Shown here: positions 6,601 through 12,669 of the stretch, one piece after another | Position numbering within the stretch: position 1 is the first letter of the stretch | How the letters are laid out: every line of letters begins with the position of its first letter | Virus record (IMG/VR): IMGVR_UViG_3300009440_000047 | Location: 1-21,102 of that record | Direction: 5' to 3' (one strand) | DNA: 21,102 nt | Origin: a virus | Made by a program: the position numbers and the translations under genes | Notes under the pieces: model-generated | The model's database searches: none | The model's input: only the letters and a program-made list of their open reading frames with translations | Told to the model about the DNA's origin: nothing

Positions 6601-9062
6601 TATACACAAGATCCTCTCCCAGCCAACCTAAAATCTGGTTCGGTATTCGTGCAGGGGCAACAGGGACAATTACGTGGAAAGAAATAGCTCAGGCTGCTAA
6701 ATACCTGCCTTTAACTGGCGGTACGATGACGGGTCAGCTGAACGTACAACATTCAGGTACGGATAGTATAAATCTAAGGAAGACCGCAGATACAAGCTAC
6801 AACGGCTTAACATGGTCGGATGCAGCGGGGGCAAGTCGTTGGTTACTCTACCAGACAAATAACGCGCAAGGGGATTTATCCCTCCAAGGGCGGAGAGCGA
6901 ACGGTGCTTACCAGCATACAACGTTTGTCATAAACAATAACACTGGTGTAGTGGATTTCAGAATTCAACCTACGCTTAACGGAAGTGCGCTACTCTCAGC
7001 CGCAACTGTGCCGTCCTTACGGAATCAGACAGATGTACCCTCTACTACTTGGAACAATCATCCTGAAGTCATTAATGTCTACGACAATGCCCTTCTAGGT
7101 TCTGAAGGTGGTTTTAAGACAAGCTGGGTTTGGAATGGCTACCGTAATAACGCTGGTGGGTTTACCTACAGAGGCGTGAACAGCAACACGACTACTGCTT
7201 CTAACCTTGAGCATGATTCTAGTGGGCTATATTGGAGAGCAGGGGTTGCTTCAGGGACTACTCTGCCTCTTAAGTTTTCCGTCGCTAGTGACGGAGATAT
7301 GACACTTACTGGCGGTATCACTGCTGGTGGAGACTCAACAATCACAGGTGACCTAACTGTACAGAATACAGATGGTCTGCTAACGATAAGAGACAACACC
7401 AACGGAGGCGCCAATGCTGCTTACAAACTAGCTTTTGATGATGCCTCTAATGTAGAGCGTGGCTCAATCAGTTCTGTTCTAGGGAGTGACACACTTTTAG
7501 TAGACTCGCTTGGGTCAGTTGCTCTAAGGTACGCTGGAGTCGATAAGATTACTACTAATGCTAGTGGGGCTTCCATTCTCGGTAATGTTGACGCTGATAT
7601 CTATACAGGAGATGCGTACAAGACGGCTAACTCCATCCTTGGTAACAACTATATAAACAATGGGGCGGGTACAGCAAACCACATTACTTGGGATAATGGT
7701 GCTGCTGTTAATCTGTACTACAACGGGGTTAACAAACTACAAACCACGAGTATAGGGACAACCGCTTACGGTAGTAGCAGAGCCACGGATGGCGCTACGG
7801 CTTCCTACATAGACTTCGCTGGTCTGTACACTAACAGATCACTGTCGTATATCAGGAACACCCATGCTACTGGTAGCTTCTACGTTAATGCTAACAACTC
7901 AATCCGGTTTAGAACTATTGCGGGTCTTGATACTCTGGTGCTCACCATGGCGACTCAGAAGGCTACCTTCTACGGCGACGTGGATGTTGCTGGTGATATC
8001 AAAGAAGACGGAACGCTCCTAAGTGCTAAGTATGCCCGATTGGGTTCAGCTAATAACTATAGCAACACCAGCGGTCTTCAACGTTTTAACACTCAGGCTT
8101 CGTCACTAATCGAAGGTACTAGCTCCGTGAGTCATGGGTTGGAGGTTCTTGCTCAAGCAGGATCAGATGCTTTCATGCAGTTCCACATATCAGGGGACTA
8201 CGCTGTAAAGTTTGGTCTTGACGGCTCTACTAATAAGCTGGCTGTTGGCGGTTGGTCAATGGGTGCTAATGCTTACGCTATTTACCACGAAGGTAACAAG
8301 CCAGCACTGGATGACCTTACGGGAACTGCTGCGGACTCTGCCTTGCTTGGCGGTGTAAGCCCATCAGTAAGTGACGTTGTAAGCACTATAGTGAAGCGTG
8401 GAACTACTGGTGATGTACATACTCGGCTGTTCAGGAGCACCCATGGAAATGCCAGCTCTGTTACTGCTGGCGCAGCCATAATGATGCGTGTGAACAATTC
8501 AACCGACAACTATCTCAGACCCATCACACAAGCAGGGTTTCGTGCAGAAGTGACAGACGGTGTTTATGAGCCTGTCAACACCATCCCAACTTCAGGTGAT
8601 TGGTGGAGTGGTGGCTATTCTAAAGTGAATACAGACGGTACTCACGAAATCGGTAAGTACATTGATTTCCACTCCACTTCCTCAACTACTGCTGATAACA
8701 CTTATCGGATGACGAATACTGCTAGCGGGCAGATGTCCTTCAGCGGCAGTCTAACCGCCGCAGGTAACATTACAGCTTACTCTGATGAACGCCTTAAGAA
8801 AGGCATCGAGACCATTCCTAATGCTCTCGATAAAGTATCTCAACTGAAAGGTGTCACGTTCACGGATATAGCAACTGAAGAGAAGCGTACTGGTCTGATA
8901 GCTCAAGATGTGCAGAGGGTATTACCTGAAGCCGTTATGCAGCCTGAAGGACAGGAGCATCTCGCAATAGCCTACGGGAACACTGTGGGTCTCTTAGTAG
9001 AAGCTATCAAAGAACTTAAAGCTGAAGTAGATGAACTCAAATCGCAATTGGAGAATAAATAA
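3606..9062 (+). CDS. Giant tail fibre with S74 intramolecular chaperone
   Basis: This 1818-residue protein is the main adhesin candidate. Domains in order: an N-terminal tail-binding region (1-155); seven head-like repeats 'IG--AL--NTTG--N-A' (179-296), part of a trimeric beta-roll region; 'LAGGTVTGNLSV' (about 452); three knob-like domains resembling pyocin-knob units (about 705-785, 785-858 and 932-1033), the last two followed by fibre hinge motifs YLPLTGGSLTG (863) and YLPLTGGTMTG (1033); then beta-rich shaft and tip (1040-1720). The C-terminus is a Peptidase_S74 domain starting at YSDERLKKGIE, with Ser1726 and Lys1731 as the expected catalytic dyad, an 'IAQDVQRVLPEAV' segment and a final coiled coil (KELKAEVDELKSQL). 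In this family the chaperone trimerises the fibre and cleaves itself off just before the Ser, here releasing about 93 residues. AGGAG lies 6 bases before the ATG. Confidence 0.9.
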   Translation: MAIQFSNQASTTLASGASSSATSLSVTGASSFPILGGGDYCYATLGAGTSSEIVKVTGISGTTFTVIRGQDNTTATSHLAGADVSLRVTAGALEDLRDGGQVYTAGAGLNLSANQFSLANNFATDVTFSADIITATAGTSNFRAGFDAGTNLASGSTGNTFVGDNAGKDTTTGDNNVAVGKGALENNTTAVANVAVGMEALLRNTTGQSNSAIGFRTLSSNTTGSNNMGIGQATLRYSTTGNNNLAIGVQSLFRNTTGTSNVGLGLHALYNNVTSNYNTASGTQALKFTTAADNTAMGGQAGMGVTSGTLNSFFGRSSGSLVTTGSRNTILGAFDGNENGLDIRTSSNNIVLSDGAGNPRLSINSSGAATFASTVNGRDVAADGAKLDDIAAGANNYTLPSGYATEGFVSNQITALVDSSPATLNTLNELAAALGDDPNFATTVTNNIGTKLSLAGGTVTGNLSVTGTTTSGKLILGSNTVGTTSDIALTANAAINAVNSLSFGMTDNTGSYFRWMFGNTSNTGGTAGGVEKMKLDPSGNLTLSGTVDGVDIAARDAVLTSTKTTADAALANDGTSTGNYSTSGQVQSGRGSGGVALTINDGYGNANVTFNHLGGVPEQTGNAARIEFNADSASNPTMTFELGTGTAGAAFQTPTILTLNSTGATVTGTLSATGGNSTNWNTAYGWGDHADYGLGISGFLEYPKSSIDDASCPAGSYRAINTNPSSGTRPAGLSLYGYIQVYSYASTEKMQVFTDVNGDSATRLLKSGGNTAWKYRYNSQGRSAPSNDADDAIEGGMYRVTSTTSNTPLSATGTITVSRSYGVVSQVWTNGTTFQFRRSTDTGATYNAWKEFLHDGNFDPADYLPLTGGSLTGALKLGGQIMNSAATLQVNGFQRTGSIFLHEGGTSPTTVNKELQNGSGYLKWDNYQVWTSEHMDSPSSYGLNTTSAPYITDLTVSLVSGFYRGRGDLITGSPDAWAYNATIQVMGSSALHAYGMVFIYTRSSPSQPKIWFGIRAGATGTITWKEIAQAAKYLPLTGGTMTGQLNVQHSGTDSINLRKTADTSYNGLTWSDAAGASRWLLYQTNNAQGDLSLQGRRANGAYQHTTFVINNNTGVVDFRIQPTLNGSALLSAATVPSLRNQTDVPSTTWNNHPEVINVYDNALLGSEGGFKTSWVWNGYRNNAGGFTYRGVNSNTTTASNLEHDSSGLYWRAGVASGTTLPLKFSVASDGDMTLTGGITAGGDSTITGDLTVQNTDGLLTIRDNTNGGANAAYKLAFDDASNVERGSISSVLGSDTLLVDSLGSVALRYAGVDKITTNASGASILGNVDADIYTGDAYKTANSILGNNYINNGAGTANHITWDNGAAVNLYYNGVNKLQTTSIGTTAYGSSRATDGATASYIDFAGLYTNRSLSYIRNTHATGSFYVNANNSIRFRTIAGLDTLVLTMATQKATFYGDVDVAGDIKEDGTLLSAKYARLGSANNYSNTSGLQRFNTQASSLIEGTSSVSHGLEVLAQAGSDAFMQFHISGDYAVKFGLDGSTNKLAVGGWSMGANAYAIYHEGNKPALDDLTGTAADSALLGGVSPSVSDVVSTIVKRGTTGDVHTRLFRSTHGNASSVTAGAAIMMRVNNSTDNYLRPITQAGFRAEVTDGVYEPVNTIPTSGDWWSGGYSKVNTDGTHEIGKYIDFHSTSSTTADNTYRMTNTASGQMSFSGSLTAAGNITAYSDERLKKGIETIPNALDKVSQLKGVTFTDIATEEKRTGLIAQDVQRVLPEAVMQPEGQEHLAIAYGNTVGLLVEAIKELKAEVDELKSQLENK
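4140..4493 (+). repeat. 17-residue head-type repeats in the tail fibre
   Basis: Six consecutive 17-residue units and a seventh of 16 (fibre residues 179-296) share the pattern (V/I/L)G--(A/T/S)L--N(T/V)T(G/S)--N-(A/G). The first starts VGKGALENNTT and the sixth LGLHALYNNVT. They are repeated at protein level and well diverged at DNA level. The pattern resembles the head repeats of trimeric adhesins, and a beta-roll trimer is the likely fold. Confidence 0.8.
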
Positions 9063-9388
9063 TGGCAGTAATATGGGCGGTATCATCAACAGAAAGAGAG
9101 ACTACTAATAACGGTATAACTACGGCGCATTGGATAGTAACAGACTCAGAGGACGTAGGCACTGATCCCATAGTAACACACTTAGGTAGTAATTCTGGCG
9201 TTTGTAGCTTCACACCAAATCACGACTCAGATGACTTCATAAGCTACGCAGATATTACAGAAGCTGATGTAGTTGGTTGGATAAAAGCAAGTTTTGGTGC
9301 AGATTGGGTTCTCGAAGTAGAGACTTCTGTAGCTACTCAAATTGCAGATTCAAAAGCCCCTCCAATTGCTTACGGAGTGCCTTGGTAG
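9062..9388 (+). CDS. DUF7936-like phage protein
   Basis: This 108-residue protein starts on the TAATG overlap with the fibre stop. The pattern 'W-V---ER---NGITTAHWIVTDSE', then 'DFISYADITEADVVGWIKASFGADWV', 'ATQIADSKAPPIAYGVPW' matches the DUF7936 family as I recall it ('G-V---HW-V-----', 'Y-DLTE--V-GWVK---G', 'A-Q---KAP----G-PW'). Such proteins are encoded next to tail fibre genes in many phages. Their function is not established; a chaperone or structural role for the fibre is the usual guess. The C-terminal half looks helical and the N-terminal half beta-rich. The stop is followed one base later by the next ATG. Confidence 0.7.
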   Translation: MAVIWAVSSTERETTNNGITTAHWIVTDSEDVGTDPIVTHLGSNSGVCSFTPNHDSDDFISYADITEADVVGWIKASFGADWVLEVETSVATQIADSKAPPIAYGVPW

Positions 9389-9389
9389 C

Positions 9390-9830
9390 ATGGCATTACA
9401 AACATCGGGGGCTATTAGTTTTTCACAGATTCAGGCTGAGTTTGGAGGGTCCAATCCCATCAGCTTGTCGGAGTATTACCGAGGCGGCACCCATGTACCT
9501 ACTACTGTTGGCGGTGCTGCTGGTGCTTGGTCAGCATACTATGGTAACACCTCTTCTTATTACTGGGAGGTTGAGCTTAATCAGGTCATCAGGTGGGGCA
9601 ACGTAAACGTATACACCGGAGTCGGAACCTCAGACATATTTACAGTAGGCGGGTACGACTATCAAAAGGGTACGCTTTATGCGTCAGTTGCCGGAGGGAA
9701 GTATGATCCTACTACTTACTACTACAGGCTTCGGCGGCGAACTACATCGACTAGTGTAACGGTTAATACTGGTATTCCGTCTAGTGGTACAGTTGATATG
9801 GCTGACTTCTATGGAGGAAGAAACACATGA
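9390..9830 (+). CDS. Small tail protein with 'ALQTSGAIS' N-terminus
   Basis: The protein has 146 residues using the ATG at 9390. The frame extends upstream to 9342, but that part lies inside the preceding gene, and MALQTSGAISFSQIQ is the usual start of this protein group. The N-terminal motif 'SGAISFSQIQAEFGGSNPISLSEYYRGG' (residues about 6-33) recurs in shortened form at the C-terminus as 'SSGTVDMADFYGG'. Between them lies a Tyr-, Gly- and Thr-rich beta segment. Proteins with this start are found next to fibre genes in many environmental phages and are taken to be tail or fibre-tip components, but no function is established. GGAGG near the end of the gene serves the next ORF. Confidence 0.65.
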   Translation: MALQTSGAISFSQIQAEFGGSNPISLSEYYRGGTHVPTTVGGAAGAWSAYYGNTSSYYWEVELNQVIRWGNVNVYTGVGTSDIFTVGGYDYQKGTLYASVAGGKYDPTTYYYRLRRRTTSTSVTVNTGIPSSGTVDMADFYGGRNT

Positions 9831-10369
9831 TTACGGTGACTGAGTGCAATGAACTACCTGAAAGTTTTGACTCCCTCTTCGATCAATCCCTTGAGTATCT
9901 GGATCGCGAAACCACACTTGACTGGAGGTACATGGGCAACCCTAGGGATGCCGCAGCCAAGAAGGAGAAGGTTCGCGAGATTTACCAAGATCATATCGAT
10001 GCTAGTGAATCCCTTGTTGTGTGCTGGGAAAAGGATGGAGTAACAATTCACATTGGCGCCGGATCAATAAAACCTAAAGATGACAAGTACATTCAATGGA
10101 ACTATGGGCTTTTTGGTAAGGATGCTACAGGTAGCAAGAGCTTTCTTCATGAACCCGAGTACGTCAGAAAAACTGCTGAATTCGTTCGCAACACTTTAGG
10201 GATGGATGGTTACTCAGTCAGCTGCCAGAAAGGAGGCAGCATTTATGACTACCACTTTTCAAGGGCAAATGATTTTGAAGGTTTCGAGAGGTCTGGAGTA
10301 ACTTACACCAATCCAGACATCGCGCCCGAGGTCACCCTAGCTATCATAAGATATAGGTATCTGGATTAG
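9827..10369 (+). CDS. Hypothetical protein, possible acetyltransferase-like fold
   Basis: This 180-residue protein starts on an ATGA overlap, with GGAGG nine bases before the ATG. I do not recognise it with confidence. It is acidic and beta/alpha in character. A helix with acidic residues (EVREIYQDHIDAS-like, about 48-63) is followed by strands (SLVVCWEKDGVTIHIGAGSI and KYIQWNYGLFG), a helix (YVRKTAEFVRNTLG), a strand (GYSVSCQ) and 'GSIYDYHFSRANDFEGFERSG'. The order of strands, then a helix, then a loop of the type '---Y-----FEGFERSGV', recalls the second half of a GNAT fold, but the acetyl-CoA loop (Q/R-x-x-G-x-G/A) is not present. It may be a fibre-associated protein with a decayed or unrelated fold. 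Confidence 0.6.
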   Translation: MITVTECNELPESFDSLFDQSLEYLDRETTLDWRYMGNPRDAAAKKEKVREIYQDHIDASESLVVCWEKDGVTIHIGAGSIKPKDDKYIQWNYGLFGKDATGSKSFLHEPEYVRKTAEFVRNTLGMDGYSVSCQKGGSIYDYHFSRANDFEGFERSGVTYTNPDIAPEVTLAIIRYRYLD

Positions 10370-10392
10370 CTATACAAGGTTAAGGAAAAATT

Positions 10393-10638
10393 ATGAATGT
10401 ACGCACAGCAGAAGAACGCGAGCAAGATTTTACAGCGATGGGTCACAGCGTTGAGCTTATATTCAATGTTATCTCCGGCGACGCAATGGCGGGCGAGGTC
10501 GGATTAGAGCGACAGTCGTGCGTAGATCGAAACACTGAGCATCTTAAGCTAATGGTTGCGCTTACGGACTGGGACAACGAAGACATGACAGCTTGTAATT
10601 TGGCAATAACTGCGGGCAACGGCTACACCGCGTCTTAA
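10393..10638 (+). CDS. Small hypothetical protein
   Basis: This 81-residue soluble acidic protein has a good ribosome binding site (AAGGAAA, 6-7 bases before the ATG). It is largely helical: 'FTAMGHSVELIFNVISGDA', then 'CVDRNTEHLKLMVALTDWDNEDMTACNLAITAGNGY'. The ending 'DRN--HL-LM-----W--EDM------AI-AG--Y' is a recurring pattern in short phage proteins of unknown function, often in tail or lysis regions. No membrane segment or catalytic motif is seen. It stands 24 bases after the previous gene and 19 before the holin-like gene, so it could belong to a small lysis-linked cluster, but nothing proves this. Confidence 0.65.
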   Translation: MNVRTAEEREQDFTAMGHSVELIFNVISGDAMAGEVGLERQSCVDRNTEHLKLMVALTDWDNEDMTACNLAITAGNGYTAS

Positions 10639-10657
10639 TTTATAACTAGAGGTATAC

Positions 10658-11020
10658 ATGGGAATTCTAGCGACACTACTAGGCAGCGGAGATGTCCTGA
10701 GCAAAGGTCTTGATCTTATAGATGGCATGCACACTTCCGACGTAGAGGCGATTGAGGCAAAAACAAAAGCCAAGACTGACCTGCTTAGCAGTTACGCTCC
10801 ATTTAAAGTAGCGCAGCGGTACTTGGCTTTGATTTTTGGCTTTACCTTTGTCTTGTCGTACCTAATGGTGCTTTCCTTGTTCTTCATGGGCAAGGAGATC
10901 AGCGCTGTTCAGGAGCTTATAACAGCGTTCAAGATTGATTGGATAATGCTGACCATCATCGCTTTTTATTTTGGCGGAGGCGCTTTCGAGGGCGTCATGA
11001 ATAAGAAGGAAAAGAAGTAA
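10658..11020 (+). CDS. Holin-like membrane protein (GTA_holin_3TM-like)
   Basis: This 120-residue protein has an amphipathic N-terminal region (MGILATLLGSGDVLSKGLDLID), a charged stretch (AIEAKTKAKTDLLSSY), then two clear membrane segments at about residues 54-78 (LALIFGFTFVLSYLMVLSLFF) and 93-113 (WIMLTIIAFYFGGGAFEG), and a short Lys-rich tail (MNKKEKK). This layout fits the GTA_holin_3TM group, which opens the inner membrane at lysis. The N-terminal helix may be the third, weaker segment. AGAGGT lies about 6 bases before the ATG. No endolysin is next to it. It could instead be a small virion membrane protein. The stop overlaps the next start (TAATG). Confidence 0.65.
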   Translation: MGILATLLGSGDVLSKGLDLIDGMHTSDVEAIEAKTKAKTDLLSSYAPFKVAQRYLALIFGFTFVLSYLMVLSLFFMGKEISAVQELITAFKIDWIMLTIIAFYFGGGAFEGVMNKKEKK

Positions 11021-12669
11021 TGACAGGCTTTAAGTTACAAACATTTAGCGGGCAAGCCCCTAAAGTGTATGCCAGACTACTGCCCGACGATATGGCGCAG
11101 GTTGCCACTAATTGCAGGCTTGACTCCGGTCGCTTGGAACCTTGGAAAAGTAACTCGCCTAGCTCGATAAACTTTGCTACTGGGGCTATCTCATCTGCAA
11201 CTAAGAGCATATACAAGCACAGCTCATCTGTATGGATCGCGAGTAACTCAGAGCTTGATATCGTTAGGTCGCCCATCGCTGAAGACCCTCACGAAAGAAT
11301 TTATCTGACAGGGTTTAGCGGCTCAGCTGGGTTTCCGCAAATGACTACTGCTCAAATAGTAGGCAATAGCACGTACTACCGACTGGGCATACCTAAGCCT
11401 GAAGATCTAACATCAGTAACCTTATCCCCATCGACCTCTGCAAACATTGATACCGAGGTTCCGCAGGCAAGATCATACATTTTTACATACGTGTCTTACT
11501 ACGGAGAAGAAGGAGTTAACTGCGACGCGGAAGCCGCTCAGGTTGTGACTGTTCATACGGATCAATCGGTCACTTTAGACTTTCCTCCCAACCCGTCTGG
11601 CAACTATAACCTTCTAAAGAAGCGCGTATATAGGACAGATGCAGGAGGGACATACAGATTTGTTGGTGATGTCGCAATTGCAACAGATACCTTTACCGAC
11701 AATGTTTTGGATGTAGCTCTTGGCGAAGAGATTCCAACATCTACGTTTGATGCGCCAGCCGACGATACAGCCGCCGATCATCCCGAGGGACCAATGCTGG
11801 GCTTAGTCTCTATGCCCAACGGAATCCTTGCTGGGTTCGCTGGTCAGACAGTCTTTTTCAGCGAGGCATTTCAACCTCACGCCTACCCTGACGAATACAA
11901 GCTAACAGTTAAGTCTGACATCGTTGCTCTCGCCCCGCTTAACACTGGTCTCTTAGTACTAACTAAAGAAAAGCCAGCAATCATTCAAGGTCTCGATCCA
12001 TCGTCAATGAGCATGATGGAAGTGGACAGTTCTTTATCTTGCGTGTCTAAGCGATCCGTCGTTGATATGGGTGAGTTTGTTATTTACTCATCCCCTGACG
12101 GTTTGGTTATGGCGAATGAAAGTGGCTTGAATTTGATTACAGACCAGACCTTTACCAGAGATCAGTGGCAAGAATACACACCGTCATCGGTGGTTGGGTT
12201 TCATTGGGAGGGGCACTACGTTGCTTTCTACAACAACGGAACTGAAAGCAAAGGTTTTATCTTTGATCCTAGGGGTGGAAAAAACTCATTCGTCAAACTG
12301 GACTTTCATGCAACGGCAGGCTTTAACGATCTAGAGTCAGACAGTCTTTACTTAGTTGTAAGTGGATCTCTGGTAGTTTTCGCGGAGGGCACGTCTAACG
12401 AAAGTTTTACTTGGCGGGGAAAGAAATTCTACAACCCCAGACCAATCAACCCTGCTGTTGCTAAAGTAGAGTGTGACAGCTACAGCCCCAACCCGACATT
12501 TAAGCTATATGCGGATGGGCAGCTTAAGCACACGCAGACTGTCACCAGCAGTAACGCCTTTAGATTACCGAGCGGGTACAAGGCTAATGAGTTCGAGATA
12601 GAGTTAAGCGGAGCTGTGCCCGTTAATGAAGTGTGTGTTTATGAAAGCGCGGAGGAGATAGGTGTTTAA
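11020..12669 (+). CDS. Tail nozzle-like structural protein
   Basis: This 549-residue protein opens with 'FSGQAPKVYARLLPDDMAQVATNCRLDSGRLEPWKS', the 'A--A-N----SG-L-P' type of start seen in tail tube B/nozzle proteins and related tail proteins of short-tailed phages. It then has many beta strands with the spacing of a propeller (for example 'LLVLTKEKPAIIQG', 'CVSKRSVVDMGEFVIYSSPDGLVMA', 'WEGHYVAFYNNG', 'GFIFDPRGG') and ends in a small beta domain (KVECDSYSPNPTFKLYADGQLK). T7 gp12 and P22 gp10 have comparable propeller cores, but this protein is shorter than gp12. It starts on TAATG after the holin-like gene, with AAGGAAAAG upstream. The nozzle role is an inference from layout and position before the tip fibre. 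Confidence 0.55.
   Translation: MTGFKLQTFSGQAPKVYARLLPDDMAQVATNCRLDSGRLEPWKSNSPSSINFATGAISSATKSIYKHSSSVWIASNSELDIVRSPIAEDPHERIYLTGFSGSAGFPQMTTAQIVGNSTYYRLGIPKPEDLTSVTLSPSTSANIDTEVPQARSYIFTYVSYYGEEGVNCDAEAAQVVTVHTDQSVTLDFPPNPSGNYNLLKKRVYRTDAGGTYRFVGDVAIATDTFTDNVLDVALGEEIPTSTFDAPADDTAADHPEGPMLGLVSMPNGILAGFAGQTVFFSEAFQPHAYPDEYKLTVKSDIVALAPLNTGLLVLTKEKPAIIQGLDPSSMSMMEVDSSLSCVSKRSVVDMGEFVIYSSPDGLVMANESGLNLITDQTFTRDQWQEYTPSSVVGFHWEGHYVAFYNNGTESKGFIFDPRGGKNSFVKLDFHATAGFNDLESDSLYLVVSGSLVVFAEGTSNESFTWRGKKFYNPRPINPAVAKVECDSYSPNPTFKLYADGQLKHTQTVTSSNAFRLPSGYKANEFEIELSGAVPVNEVCVYESAEEIGV

Noticed and set aside
9277-9606. Alternative + frame overlapping the DUF7936-like and 'ALQTSG' genes
   Set aside because: It crosses two well-supported genes in another frame, and its translation is irregular and shows no family pattern.
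3606-9830. Diversity-generating retroelement acting on a fibre or tip gene
   Set aside because: There is no reverse transcriptase in the window and I see no template/variable repeat pair. The possibility cannot be tested on this sequence alone.
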